Shown piece by piece: positions 9,030 through 17,929 of a DNA stretch of 64,000 nt (the stretch's first letter is position 1; the number at the start of each line of letters is the position of its first letter). The notes below the pieces were generated by a model. The model saw nothing but the letters and a program-made list of their open reading frames with translations. It was not told the origin of the DNA and searched no databases. A program made the position numbers and the translations under genes. This DNA is from an uncultured Alphaproteobacteria bacterium (GTDB taxonomy: Bacteria > Pseudomonadota > Alphaproteobacteria > MPNO01 > UBA2964): assembly GCA_951812775.1 (NCBI GenBank), contig OX638326.1, positions 3,646,001 to 3,710,000 of the forward strand, read 5' to 3'.

Positions 9030-11039
9030 ATGCTATTAAGTACTCGTATCGTTTTGGTTGCATGCCTTGCTTTGCTTGGTGTCTCGGGCCTGCTAGTCGG
9101 GGCTGGCTATATCGCTGAACAGGAAGCGCAAACACGATATAATCAATCGGTGTTGTCCGGAAATGATGTCTTGTTTCGCAAGATCATCAATGGCCAACAG
9201 GTAAGTATGCGTTCGGTGATCCGTGGTTTAACTCGAAATCGTGAAGCCTTAAAGGCTTTGTCTGCGGGCGACAGGAAGGCACTTGAAGAAGCAACGCTTG
9301 GTCTCGTCAATCGCCTGACAGCAGGCGGCACGATTGACAGGTTGTCGATTTCTGACAAAAGCGGAAGGCTGGTTATGGCCAGCGAAGAAAAAAACGTGGG
9401 TTCGTCGGCGGGGGCTGTCGCCAAGGAATCGCTGGCAACCCGTAAAATTCTATACGGGATTACGCGGGATCCTGACGGCAAAGTCGTTCTCAACGTTGCG
9501 ACTCCTGTTCTGTCTCGTGGCAAGGTGGTGGGTGTCGGAATTTTCGGTCGAAGTATCGATGTCTTGATCAGGGAATTTGCAAAGGCCGATGCTTCTGTAG
9601 GTTATTTACTCGACCCGAAAGGCAGCATCATTTATGCGCCCGCACCCAAGGTTTCAGAAACCCTGCAAAAGGGATTTACAGAACTTGGAAGCGATACCTA
9701 TTCGGTCATCGAGCTGGAGAAAACCTATTCTGCTATACGGGTCAACAAACTGCCTGGCTTATCCGACAAGCTCGCTCCGCGTTTGGTTTCTGTTAAAGAT
9801 GTTACGACGTCTGTTACCAAACAGAAGAATTTGCAGCAGAGCTCATTGGGGATTCTCGCGGGGCTGATCATGGTCGCGTGCGGTCTCCTCTACTGGTATT
9901 TGAGGCGATGCTTTTCACCTCTTTCGGCATCAATTGGCTCGTTAAAGAAATTGGCGGATGGTGATATGTCCGTTGAGGTAGAAGTTCGCTCCAATGATGA
10001 AATCGGCTCTCTTGGGAATGCTATCAACCAGTTTAAAGAAAAGATGCAGGATGCGGAGCGTCTAAGGCAGAAACAAGCTGAGGCCGATGAACAGGCACTC
10101 AAACTGGAAAAGCAGCGTGAAGATGAAAAACGGCAGGCTGAGCAGGAAGCTATTAGTCAGCGAGAACGGGAAGCTGCCGAACGGCAACAACGTACGGAGT
10201 TGATTGAAGCGCTGATTGCTGCATTTGATGAGAAGGTAACCACGGTTCTCGATACTGTTGGGTCAGCTGCAAACAAAATGCAGTCATCTGCAGAATCCAT
10301 GTCTAACACTGCCGATCATACCAGCCAGCGTGCCACTGCGGTTGCAGGGGCTTCTGACGAGGCCACGGGTAATGTTCAGGTCGTTGCCGCTGCTGCTGAA
10401 CAGCTATCCGCGTCGATCAGTGAAATTAATCGCCAGGTCAAGATGAGCAACGAAATTTCCCAAAACGCCATTGAAGAAGCGCAGCAAACTAATGAGAAGG
10501 TTGAAGGGCTTGCTGAAGCCGCTGTTAAAATAGGCGAGGTCGTTAGTCTTATTAACGACATTGCTAGTCAGACAAATCTTCTGGCGCTTAATGCGACAAT
10601 TGAGGCTGCGCGCGCTGTCGTTGCCGGAAAAGGGTTTGCCATGGTCGCTTCTGAAGTGAAATCTCTTGCTACACAAACATCAAAAGCAACAGAAGATATT
10701 GGTACGCAAATTGCTTCAATTCAGGTCGCAACAAATGATGCCGTTGAGGCTATCAAGGGAATTAGCGGTACAATTGGCGAGATTGGTGAAATCGCGGGTA
10801 GTATCGCCGTCGCTGTGGATGAGCAGGGCGATGCCACTAAAGAGATCGCCAGCAATGTTCAGCGTGCGGCCGCCGGAACCCAGGAAGTCTCCGCCAATAT
10901 TGCCGAAGTTAATGAGGCGGCAAGTCAGTCTCAGGCGGTTTCAGCTGAGATGCTGGAGGCGGCACGAAGTCTTGCACAGCAGGGCGAGGTTCTTCGTACA
11001 GAGGTAGATCAGTTTTTGGGATCGGTTAGAGCAGCCTAA
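9030..11039 (+). CDS. methyl-accepting chemotaxis protein
   Basis: A 669-residue inner-membrane chemoreceptor. TM1 is near residues 5-26 and TM2 near 272-291 ('GILAGLIMVACGLLYWY'). Between them lies a periplasmic region of about 240 residues that looks Cache-like. A HAMP segment and a charged coiled coil (near 340-395, rich in Glu/Gln/Lys) lead into the signalling domain. The hairpin tip is 'INDIASQTNLLALNATIEAA', followed by 'GKGFAMVASEVKSLA'. The C-terminus has no NWETF-like tether for CheR/CheB. No chemotaxis kinase genes are nearby. The ligand is unknown. Confidence 0.93.
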   Translation: MLLSTRIVLVACLALLGVSGLLVGAGYIAEQEAQTRYNQSVLSGNDVLFRKIINGQQVSMRSVIRGLTRNREALKALSAGDRKALEEATLGLVNRLTAGGTIDRLSISDKSGRLVMASEEKNVGSSAGAVAKESLATRKILYGITRDPDGKVVLNVATPVLSRGKVVGVGIFGRSIDVLIREFAKADASVGYLLDPKGSIIYAPAPKVSETLQKGFTELGSDTYSVIELEKTYSAIRVNKLPGLSDKLAPRLVSVKDVTTSVTKQKNLQQSSLGILAGLIMVACGLLYWYLRRCFSPLSASIGSLKKLADGDMSVEVEVRSNDEIGSLGNAINQFKEKMQDAERLRQKQAEADEQALKLEKQREDEKRQAEQEAISQREREAAERQQRTELIEALIAAFDEKVTTVLDTVGSAANKMQSSAESMSNTADHTSQRATAVAGASDEATGNVQVVAAAAEQLSASISEINRQVKMSNEISQNAIEEAQQTNEKVEGLAEAAVKIGEVVSLINDIASQTNLLALNATIEAARAVVAGKGFAMVASEVKSLATQTSKATEDIGTQIASIQVATNDAVEAIKGISGTIGEIGEIAGSIAVAVDEQGDATKEIASNVQRAAAGTQEVSANIAEVNEAASQSQAVSAEMLEAARSLAQQGEVLRTEVDQFLGSVRAA

Positions 11040-11076
11040 AACCGGGTTCTTAAGGTGTTCGGATAAAAACCGGAAA

Positions 11077-11913
11077 TCAATCCACAAACATCGGGCCGGG
11101 TTTTTCGTACAGCTCATCGTAATCGACCATCGCGGGTTGACCCGAGAGCGGCTGGGAGACCCCGTTTCTGAAGGCCCATTCCCCGCGGTCGCTGTTCTCG
11201 GCGATAATGTAGCTGTTGATATAAAATCGGCGAACGGCGTTCGAGCGATTTGGGCCTGAACCATGCAGGGTATGTGGCGACCAAAGCGCGACGTCACCCG
11301 GCTCAAGTTCCAAAGTCACTGCCTTATCCGGATCGAGGCCAAGACGTTCGAGGTCGTTCTCGTCCAGACGCTGATCCATCGCAAGTTCTTCGGCATCTAG
11401 GTGAAGCTCTCCGAGAGATTGACTGCCGGGGTACACCACCATCGCACCGTTACTTCTGTCGTGATGATCAATTGCGATGCCGGTCTGAACCGAGGAATTT
11501 TCGAGGTCGCGGAAGGCATCGCGGGGCCGGAGGGTTTTTGCGTCCTGATGAAAGGCACACTCCATATTGGCCGTACCTGGATGCTTCCAGTGCAACTGGT
11601 TGGTAATTTGCTTGAGGTTGATTCCCAGCATCGGTGCCAGAAACTTTAAAACCCGGGGGCTGCGACGATAGCGGTCGAGTGTGCGGTTGAAGTAGCTCGG
11701 CCATTGCACATAGCGAACCACCGGGCGCAGGGCAGCATCATTGTTGATCTTGAAGAAAGCGTTTAGCAGGCGGTAGCTTCTCCCTAACAACATTGCCTCG
11801 TCATGGACCCGTTCGAAGGCGTGTGTCAGCTCGGCAATTTCATAAGAGTCAAAGACGCCACGCTCGACCGCGTAACCGTATTTACGGTATTGATTCAGTA
11901 AGTCTTTGGCCAT
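11077..11913 (-). CDS. phytanoyl-CoA dioxygenase (PhyH) family protein
   Basis: A 278-residue Fe(II)/2-oxoglutarate oxygenase of the PhyH fold. The HxD pair is in 'ECAFHQDAKT' near residue 137, and the distal His in 'WSPHTLHGSGPNRS' near residue 235, followed by Arg ('VRRFYINSY') for 2-oxoglutarate. The substrate cannot be read. The gene is isolated: it converges on the chemoreceptor gene and diverges from the M15-like peptidase gene. The 175 bp upstream (11914-12088) hold no gene. Confidence 0.88.
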   Translation of the reverse strand: MAKDLLNQYRKYGYAVERGVFDSYEIAELTHAFERVHDEAMLLGRSYRLLNAFFKINNDAALRPVVRYVQWPSYFNRTLDRYRRSPRVLKFLAPMLGINLKQITNQLHWKHPGTANMECAFHQDAKTLRPRDAFRDLENSSVQTGIAIDHHDRSNGAMVVYPGSQSLGELHLDAEELAMDQRLDENDLERLGLDPDKAVTLELEPGDVALWSPHTLHGSGPNRSNAVRRFYINSYIIAENSDRGEWAFRNGVSQPLSGQPAMVDYDELYEKPGPMFVD

Positions 11914-12088
11914 TTAGCTGCAGATGAGCGCCTGTTTCGGACCCGATGCCCAAAACCCAATAATCTCAGAACTGGGGCACACTAGATCAGGTTGGCGGCG
12001 CAGGGTGTGCGACAGCGCACAGCTTCATACATTTTCTTAAAATTTAATGGTATTATTTTTCGGGTTTTGTGTGATTGGGGATAAATCG

Positions 12089-12619
12089 ATGGCAATCATC
12101 AATCGGCGCCGGGTTTTGCAGTTTGGTATTGCTGGTGCATGTGCCTTGGCTAGTGGACCGGTCTTCGCAAATGGCCACGCACGCGAGCTGTCGTTTGAGA
12201 ACCTCCATACCGACGAGAAGATCACCTTCACCTATTGGGAAAACGGGGAGTATGTCGCTGAGGCGTTAAAAGCTTTCAATCATTTGCTGCGCGACCATCG
12301 CATTGATGAGGTGTTGTCTATTGATCGGGATTTGTTTGATCAGCTTCATCGATTAAAGACGCTCGTCAGAAACGATGAACCATTTCAGGTTATTTCGGGA
12401 TATCGCTCTGCCAAGACCAATGCGATGCTGGCACGTCGAAGTGGTGGGGTGTCGCGGCGCAGCTATCATCAATTTGGCATGGCCATAGATATCCGCTTGC
12501 CATGTACGCGGCTCCGTGATTTGCGGAAGGCCGCCCTTTCGATGAAAGCGGGTGGTGTTGGCTATTATCGGCGTTCCAATTTCGTCCATCTGGACACCGG
12601 ACGACCACGTTTCTGGTAA
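12089..12619 (+). CDS. DUF882/YcbK-like M15-family peptidoglycan peptidase with Tat-type leader
   Basis: From ATG 12089 the 176-residue product begins 'MAIINRRRVLQFGIAG', a twin-arginine-like leader that ends near 'GPVFANG'. Tat export to the periplasm is therefore likely. The zinc-peptidase motifs of the M15/YcbK family are visible: 'SGYRSAKTN', 'HQFGMAIDIRLP' and 'FVHLDTGRPRFW'. E. coli MepK (YcbK) cleaves cross-links in peptidoglycan, and a similar role is inferred. The longer frame from 12047 would put 14 residues before the leader and is unlikely. Confidence 0.88.
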   Translation: MAIINRRRVLQFGIAGACALASGPVFANGHARELSFENLHTDEKITFTYWENGEYVAEALKAFNHLLRDHRIDEVLSIDRDLFDQLHRLKTLVRNDEPFQVISGYRSAKTNAMLARRSGGVSRRSYHQFGMAIDIRLPCTRLRDLRKAALSMKAGGVGYYRRSNFVHLDTGRPRFW

Positions 12620-12681
12620 AATCCCTCTTTCCAATCTCTCGCTAAATCATTATTGGATTAATCAAAATTAACCATGTTTGG

Positions 12682-12686
12682 GGAGG
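12682..12686 (+). promoter_or_regulatory. Shine-Dalgarno GGAGG that points to an ATT start
   Basis: GGAGG within GGGGAGGGG lies six bases before ATT 12693 and is the only strong ribosome site in this region. The next ATG (12732) has none. This decides the start of the BLUF gene below. Confidence 0.6.
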
Positions 12687-12692
12687 GGATAG

Positions 12693-13121
12693 ATTTTTCA
12701 TCTGCTTTATACCAGTACGGCATTAAATTTTATGTCGTCAGCTCAACTTGAGGAGCTGCTTGTTCAGTCTCGCGAATTTAACAGGAGCAAAAATATTACC
12801 GGCGTCCTGCTTTATTGTGATGGCAGTTTTATGCAACTGCTTGAGGGCGAAGAAGCTGAAATCAGGGCACTGTATGGGCGGATCGAAAAAGATAAACGCA
12901 ACTACGATGTACGAACGCTCTTAACCCTGCAAACAGCGGAACGTTGGTGCAAGGACTGGGCGATGGCCTTCAGCCTGTGCGCGCATCGGGGCGAACTGGA
13001 ATCCTGCATCAATATTGCGACGGAGAATCCTGCGCTGAAAGATCATGTCGGCGTATCAAATCCTCTAGCGGAGGTACTGGCGGGATTTGTCGAACGAAAC
13101 CAGCGTTTATACGGAACCTAG
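12693..13121 (+). CDS. BLUF-domain blue-light sensor, probable ATT start
   Basis: A 142-residue stand-alone BLUF protein that binds FAD and senses blue light. From ATT 12693 the N-terminus reads 'IFHLLYTSTALNFMSSAQL', where relatives have MFxLxYxS; this includes the Tyr that contacts flavin. The key Gln is in 'FMQLLEG' and the Asn in 'SREFNRSKN'. Starting at ATG 12732 would delete the first strand and the Tyr, giving a non-functional domain. Thus the start is either a rare ATT codon or an ATG-to-ATT change. No output domain is fused and no obvious partner is adjacent. Confidence 0.85.
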   Translation: MFHLLYTSTALNFMSSAQLEELLVQSREFNRSKNITGVLLYCDGSFMQLLEGEEAEIRALYGRIEKDKRNYDVRTLLTLQTAERWCKDWAMAFSLCAHRGELESCINIATENPALKDHVGVSNPLAEVLAGFVERNQRLYGT

Positions 13122-13225
13122 CCAATTACCGGTTAAGCATATCCTCATTTGATCGGCGTACCCGTCGCGCATCCGCAATTGGCCTGCTAAACTCCCTGGG
13201 AAAACTATGACAGGGGGCCAAAAAA

Positions 13226-14119
13226 GTGGCGGAAACCGGAGACCACAAATACTTCAAACCCAAGTGCGTTCATCGCAGCTACACGCAGGAAGAGCTTAAC
13301 GTCCAGTATAGTGCCCGCGGCACGGCACCTGATGGCGACAAGTATCGCAACTTCATCTCTGAGAATAGCGCACGGGTGCGTGACGAGATGGAGTGCCGGA
13401 TAGATGTACCTTACGGTCCCACAGATGCTGAAGTCGTCAATGTATTTCCGGCGGAAAAACCTGGCTCACCAATTGTTTATTTTATCCATGGAGGATATTG
13501 GCGTTCCTCGAGCCAGAAGGATGTCGACCTTTACGCTGAAGCGTTGGTGCCGGCCGGATGCGCCTATGTAACCGTAAATTATCTTCTGGCGCCTGAGGCC
13601 ACGATCGACGAGATCGTGCGTCAGTGTCGTGCCGGGCTCGCCTGGGCCTACAACAATGCGGAGAGTTTTAACGGCGATGCCAACAATATTCATGTTGTTG
13701 GGCGTTCAGCGGGCGGACATCTCACCGGGATGATGCTGGCTGATGGCTGGCGCGAGGAGTTTGGCCTGCCCGACGACTTGATCAAGAGTGCTTGCGCATT
13801 ATCGGGCCTTTTTGATTTGGAGCCCGTTCGTCTCTCCAATGTAAATGAATGGGCCAAGCTCGATAAGGAGGCAGCTTATCGCAACAGCCCGGTGCATCAC
13901 CTGCCGAAAATTCCCTGTCCCATTATCATCGCCTGGGGTGAGAACGAAACCGATGAATTCAAGCGACAGTCTGACCTCTACCGGGTCGCCTGGCAGTCGC
14001 GTGGCTGGCCATGTCAGACAATGGAGTTTGCCGGGAAACACCATTTCGCCTCGATGCCGGACCTGATGTATCCTGAGGAGCCATGCACCAAGGCGCTTCT
14101 GGCTCAAATCGGCCTATAA
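13226..14119 (+). CDS. alpha/beta hydrolase, arylformamidase-like
   Basis: A 297-residue hydrolase with the oxyanion motif 'FIHGGYWRSSS' near residue 88 and nucleophile elbow 'VGRSAGGHL' near residue 158. An acidic residue follows 'AWGENETDEF' and a His lies in 'GKHHFAS'. HGGYW is typical of kynurenine-formamidase-like and related amide/ester hydrolases; no kynurenine genes are near, so the substrate is open. Start is GTG 13226 behind a GGGGG ribosome site. It begins a same-strand run with two SDRs and another hydrolase that looks like one operon. Confidence 0.85.
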   Translation: MAETGDHKYFKPKCVHRSYTQEELNVQYSARGTAPDGDKYRNFISENSARVRDEMECRIDVPYGPTDAEVVNVFPAEKPGSPIVYFIHGGYWRSSSQKDVDLYAEALVPAGCAYVTVNYLLAPEATIDEIVRQCRAGLAWAYNNAESFNGDANNIHVVGRSAGGHLTGMMLADGWREEFGLPDDLIKSACALSGLFDLEPVRLSNVNEWAKLDKEAAYRNSPVHHLPKIPCPIIIAWGENETDEFKRQSDLYRVAWQSRGWPCQTMEFAGKHHFASMPDLMYPEEPCTKALLAQIGL

Positions 14120-14125
14120 ATCTTT

Positions 14126-14884
14126 ATGTCCGATCTCAAAGGACAAGTTGCTTTAATTACCGGTGCCGGGGGGACTCTTGGCAGTTCGCATGCTCGAGCC
14201 ATCGCGGCAAGAGGGGCACATGTTGTCATTCATGACATCATCGCAGATGCCGCGGACGCGGTTGTCGATGATGTCGTAAGGCTTGGCGGTTCCGCTTCTC
14301 CGATGGTTTGCGATGTCACCGATAGGCAGGCGGTCAAGAGTTGCGTTGATGCTGTTACAGCGGAGCATGGCGCAGTTTTTATTCTGAATAACAATGCCGG
14401 CATTACCGGCAACAACGCGCTGATCAAAGATATCGACGAAGATTTCTTTGACCGGATGTTTGATATCCATGTCAAAGGAGCCTTCCTGGTGACGCAAGAG
14501 ATTGTCGACGGCATGAAAGCAGCTGGCGGCGGTCGGATTGTAAATACAATCTCGGGTTGTGCGCATTCCGGTGCGGTCTCCGGCTCTCATTATAACGGGG
14601 CCAAAGGCGCTATTGTCGGGCTTACCCGAGCTTTGGCCTCAGAATTTACCCCTTTCGGTATTACCGTTAATGCAATCGCGCCTGGTGTAACGCCAAGCGG
14701 TATGACACGGGTGCGGCTGGGTGAAGAGGGGCTCGCGGCACGCGCGAAACAGCTGGTGTCTGACAGATTGCCGACGCCAGAGGAAATTACCACCGGCGTG
14801 ATGTTCTTTCTTGCCGAAGAGGCAGCCATCGTCACCGGGCGCGTTTTGAATATGCAGCAACCACGCAAAGCCGAGGTGATATGA
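14126..14884 (+). CDS. SDR-family oxidoreductase
   Basis: A 252-residue classical short-chain dehydrogenase/reductase. The cofactor loop 'ITGAGGTLGSSHARAI' opens the Rossmann fold, 'NNAGITG' follows, and the catalytic pair is in 'HYNGAKGA' (Tyr-x3-Lys). An Asp after the second strand ('IHDI') suggests NAD(H) preference. It begins six bases after the hydrolase stop, and its own stop overlaps the next SDR start (ATGA), so translation is coupled. The substrate is unknown. Confidence 0.9.
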   Translation: MSDLKGQVALITGAGGTLGSSHARAIAARGAHVVIHDIIADAADAVVDDVVRLGGSASPMVCDVTDRQAVKSCVDAVTAEHGAVFILNNNAGITGNNALIKDIDEDFFDRMFDIHVKGAFLVTQEIVDGMKAAGGGRIVNTISGCAHSGAVSGSHYNGAKGAIVGLTRALASEFTPFGITVNAIAPGVTPSGMTRVRLGEEGLAARAKQLVSDRLPTPEEITTGVMFFLAEEAAIVTGRVLNMQQPRKAEVI

Positions 14885-15510
14885 GCACCGTCTTTATCAC
14901 GGATGGCGACCGGCCGCTCGGTACAGCGTTGCGCGAGTCTTTCACAAATGCCGGATTTGATGTTGCGGTCCACCCGGCAAATGGCGATGCCAAAAGCCTG
15001 GCTGCAGCTATTTCCAGCGCCGGGCCTGTAGAACTGCTTATTAATAACGCGGAACCAGAGTTCGACCGTCTCGCATTTGAAGAAATCGATGAAAATATTT
15101 TCGTTAACATGATGACCGGCGTCGCCCGCACAGCCTTTTTCGCTGTTCAGGCGGTTCACCCGATCATGCAGACGCTGGGCGGGGGGAAGATAATCAATGT
15201 TTCGTCCTCCGCACCGGTTTGCGGTATGACGGGCGGCGCCCATTTTACAGCCGCGAAAGGGTCGCTCTATTCCTTTACGCGCAGCTGGGCGAATGAACTT
15301 GCTACAGACAATATCCGGGTCAATCTCGTTGCAGCGGATGTCACAACCGGGACCGCGGCAGAAGATGGTGGAGGCGAAACACCCCTTGGCCGGCCTGTAA
15401 CAATTGAAGATGTCGTGGAAACGATCACCTATTTAGCGGGCTCTGGTGGTGATATGATCAGCGGTCAGGAAATTATCGTCGATGGCGGTTTTACGCGGGT
15501 CGGGTTTTGA
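14881..15510 (+). CDS. short SDR-like protein with catalytic Tyr replaced by Phe
   Basis: A 209-residue SDR relative. The glycine loop is degenerate ('FITDGDRPLGTAL'), and the catalytic YxxxK reads 'HFTAAKGS', so Phe replaces Tyr while Lys is kept. The C-terminal 'GGDMISGQEIIVDGGF' is normal. Overlap by ATGA with the preceding complete SDR suggests the pair is made together; an inactive partner in a hetero-oligomer is one inference, loss of function another. It ends 19 bp before the next hydrolase gene. Confidence 0.8.
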   Translation: MSTVFITDGDRPLGTALRESFTNAGFDVAVHPANGDAKSLAAAISSAGPVELLINNAEPEFDRLAFEEIDENIFVNMMTGVARTAFFAVQAVHPIMQTLGGGKIINVSSSAPVCGMTGGAHFTAAKGSLYSFTRSWANELATDNIRVNLVAADVTTGTAAEDGGGETPLGRPVTIEDVVETITYLAGSGGDMISGQEIIVDGGFTRVGF

Positions 15511-15529
15511 GAAATGAACGGAGGAAATA

Positions 15530-16888
15530 ATGAGCGCTGGATGGACACCACCTGAAGAAATTGACCGCGCATCGTGCATCGCGGACTCAAACGAAATTCT
15601 TGCCCGGGCTGATATTCCTTATACCGAGTTTGAGGACCTTTTCCGTATAGAGGCAGTGGGTCTTGACTGGGATATCGGCGCCCAAATCTACGAACCATCA
15701 GACCCATCGCAAGCGGCAATCGGTGCAGATGGCAAAAAGGTTGGTGTCTATCTGTTGTCAGGCGGCGATGGCGATTTCAAAACCATGGCACCGGTGGCGA
15801 AGCCCCTTTGCGGAAAATTCGGCTTCAAGGTTACGACGATGACCTATCCCGGACGGTTGTATCTGGACAACCCTGATCGTCACTGGCCCGACGACACTAT
15901 CAATCCCGACGGCACTGTCCGGACACCGCAATGGCTCACCGGTGAGCACATCACACCGGACCAGTACGAAGTCATTACGGATACCTCTATTCGCGAACGC
16001 TACGGCACCCGAACAGTCCTGCACGCCAAAGCGGGAACGGTTTTTTGGGATCGGATGGCCGGCTGGCCAGCGGCGTTTGAAAAGGGCGGGATTGAAGCGA
16101 TGGCCCGCAACATGCCGGAGGATGAGTACTCCATCTACGTGCATGGTCATTCGACCGGTGGTCCCTTTGTCTTCATGCTGTCGCAACGAGTACCCAATAT
16201 CGCCGGGGTAATGGCGGTTGAGAATTCCGCATTTGGCTATATCAATGAAGCGAAACTGGCAAAGCAGGGTTCGCTTGGCGCTATTGGTGATTTTGAAAAA
16301 GTCGTTACCGAAACCAAACGCACTGATCCGTTTTATGAACTCTACATCAGAACCTGGCGAGATAAGGCGCGGTATATCGGGCCGGAAAAGCTTGGCCATG
16401 ATGGCCCTGTTGCGTTAATGCGGCTGCCCTCTTTGATCGAGGAAGTGATGGCGGCCTGGGATGGCGCCAAAAATGAACCTCAGTTCAAATGCGAATACAC
16501 GGTTAGTACAAATATTGAGGTGTCTTTGGAAAGTGGCGCACGCGCAACAGCTGAACGGCTACAGTTGAATGAAGAAGATACCGAAGCCTTGGTTCAGCAA
16601 TTTCTCGGTTATGGACGCGAGCTCAAGGGGCAGGATGTAAAACCGGTGCCAAATGTTTTGTTTTGTGTTTCTAAAGACAGCCGGGATCACGGTGTCGAAA
16701 GCTACAAATCTTTGGTCATGCCAATGTATGCGGAAATGGACCCCGCTCCCAAAACCTCTCTGGTTCATTTTCAGGCTGGGGTGCATTCCTATTGGTGGGC
16801 CGAAAAAGACCTGCCATCAGGTATTGCGCCCGCCGTGGCACAGCTCTGGCATGATGCGGTTATGGGTGGGTACTTCCTGAGGGACTAA
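15530..16888 (+). CDS. large alpha/beta-hydrolase-like protein of unknown substrate
   Basis: A 452-residue cytoplasmic protein with a strong GGAGG ribosome site ahead of ATG 15530. The alpha/beta-hydrolase nucleophile elbow is visible as 'YVHGHSTGGPFVF' near residue 205, and 'MTYPGRLYLDNPDRHWPDD' and 'FQAGVHSYWWAEKDLPSG' flank it; the last may give the triad His. It is longer than common hydrolases because of an insert of about 70 residues before the elbow. I do not recognise a characterised homologue. It closes the hydrolase/SDR run and converges on the LysR gene with one base between the stops. Confidence 0.7.
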   Translation: MSAGWTPPEEIDRASCIADSNEILARADIPYTEFEDLFRIEAVGLDWDIGAQIYEPSDPSQAAIGADGKKVGVYLLSGGDGDFKTMAPVAKPLCGKFGFKVTTMTYPGRLYLDNPDRHWPDDTINPDGTVRTPQWLTGEHITPDQYEVITDTSIRERYGTRTVLHAKAGTVFWDRMAGWPAAFEKGGIEAMARNMPEDEYSIYVHGHSTGGPFVFMLSQRVPNIAGVMAVENSAFGYINEAKLAKQGSLGAIGDFEKVVTETKRTDPFYELYIRTWRDKARYIGPEKLGHDGPVALMRLPSLIEEVMAAWDGAKNEPQFKCEYTVSTNIEVSLESGARATAERLQLNEEDTEALVQQFLGYGRELKGQDVKPVPNVLFCVSKDSRDHGVESYKSLVMPMYAEMDPAPKTSLVHFQAGVHSYWWAEKDLPSGIAPAVAQLWHDAVMGGYFLRD

Positions 16889-16889
16889 A

Positions 16890-17789
16890 TCAGCCGTCAA
16901 CGGCGTCGTGCACATTAGTGCGCAGCGCATCGAGAAACGAGTTGGTTGCGATAGACCGTGCCACCCGCGTGTTGACGATAGTGGCAACCGTCCGCGTCAC
17001 AGCGGGGTCAGTGGGTCTGAAGACGATATTATCCGTTGGGAAGTCAGCAGCTGTCGTACGGTCCACGAGCGTGACACCAGCGCCTGCTTCAACCATTTTG
17101 CACAGTGATGCATGGGTACGGGCTTCTCCGACGACCGTTGGCTTGACCTTTTGTTGACGTAGTGCTTTCCAGATGACCGAGCCGTATTCGCTGTCCTCCG
17201 GCAATACAACCATTCGGCGCCCATTGAGTTCCTTTAGTGGAACGACTTTCTGACTGGCCAAGGGGTCGTCGGCAGCCATGGCGAGTAGGACACTGGTTTC
17301 GAATAGAGGTTCGGCTTTAATCAGTGTATCTGAGACGGTGGCCGACGCGATCCCAACGTCATAACTCTGAGAGGCAATGCCCTCAACAACGCCAGCGGTT
17401 CCAGCACTTTCGAGTTCAACCAGGATGCCAGGATTGTCCTTGATGAATTGTCCGATGATGCTTGCAACGAAGCCATCTGCATATTTTGAAAGAGCGATGA
17501 CGCGTACTGTACCCGTTGCCTTCTCGCGAATACCTGTAGCCACCTGGGCAATCCGGTCCAGCCCGATGAAAGAGCGTTTGACCTCTTCATAGAGAGCGTG
17601 CGCGTCCTGTGTGGGCACAAGACCCCGGGCGCGACGCTCGAACAGCTGAAAGCCGACATTGCTCTCCAGATCTGCGAGTAGACGGCTAACGGCGGGTTGT
17701 GTGACGTGCAAAACCTCACTGGCGGCAGTGGCGGAGCCAAACTCCATCGCTGCCCGGAATGCTTCGATCTGCCGTAAATTCATCCGCAT
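16890..17789 (-). CDS. LysR-family transcriptional regulator
   Basis: A 299-residue LysR regulator. The N-terminal winged helix reads 'LRQIEAFRAAMEFGSATAAS' and 'LHVTQPAVSRLLADLE'; an effector-binding domain follows from about residue 90. It is transcribed divergently from the three NMT1-like genes, so it most likely controls them, and perhaps the hydrolase/SDR run behind it. A symmetrical site lies in the 140-bp gap. Confidence 0.93.
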   Translation of the reverse strand: MRMNLRQIEAFRAAMEFGSATAASEVLHVTQPAVSRLLADLESNVGFQLFERRARGLVPTQDAHALYEEVKRSFIGLDRIAQVATGIREKATGTVRVIALSKYADGFVASIIGQFIKDNPGILVELESAGTAGVVEGIASQSYDVGIASATVSDTLIKAEPLFETSVLLAMAADDPLASQKVVPLKELNGRRMVVLPEDSEYGSVIWKALRQQKVKPTVVGEARTHASLCKMVEAGAGVTLVDRTTAADFPTDNIVFRPTDPAVTRTVATIVNTRVARSIATNSFLDALRTNVHDAVDG

Positions 17790-17822
17790 TATAGAACTAT
17801 AACATTTAGGTATGGAAAGAGA

Positions 17823-17846
17823 AGATAATACAATTCGCTATTATCT
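17823..17846. promoter_or_regulatory. inverted repeat between the LysR gene and its divergent targets
   Basis: Perfect 8-base arms AGATAATA and TATTATCT are separated by eight bases, midway in the 140-bp divergent gap. The geometry resembles a LysR-type operator (here T-N10-A at the inner edge). Binding by the adjacent LysR protein is inferred from position. Confidence 0.55.
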
Positions 17847-17929
17847 TTTGACTCCTGCAGGATAGCGACAGCATCATTCAATAATGCGCTGAATTCTGAG
17901 CGATTGAGATCTTATACAGGGGATTTGAA

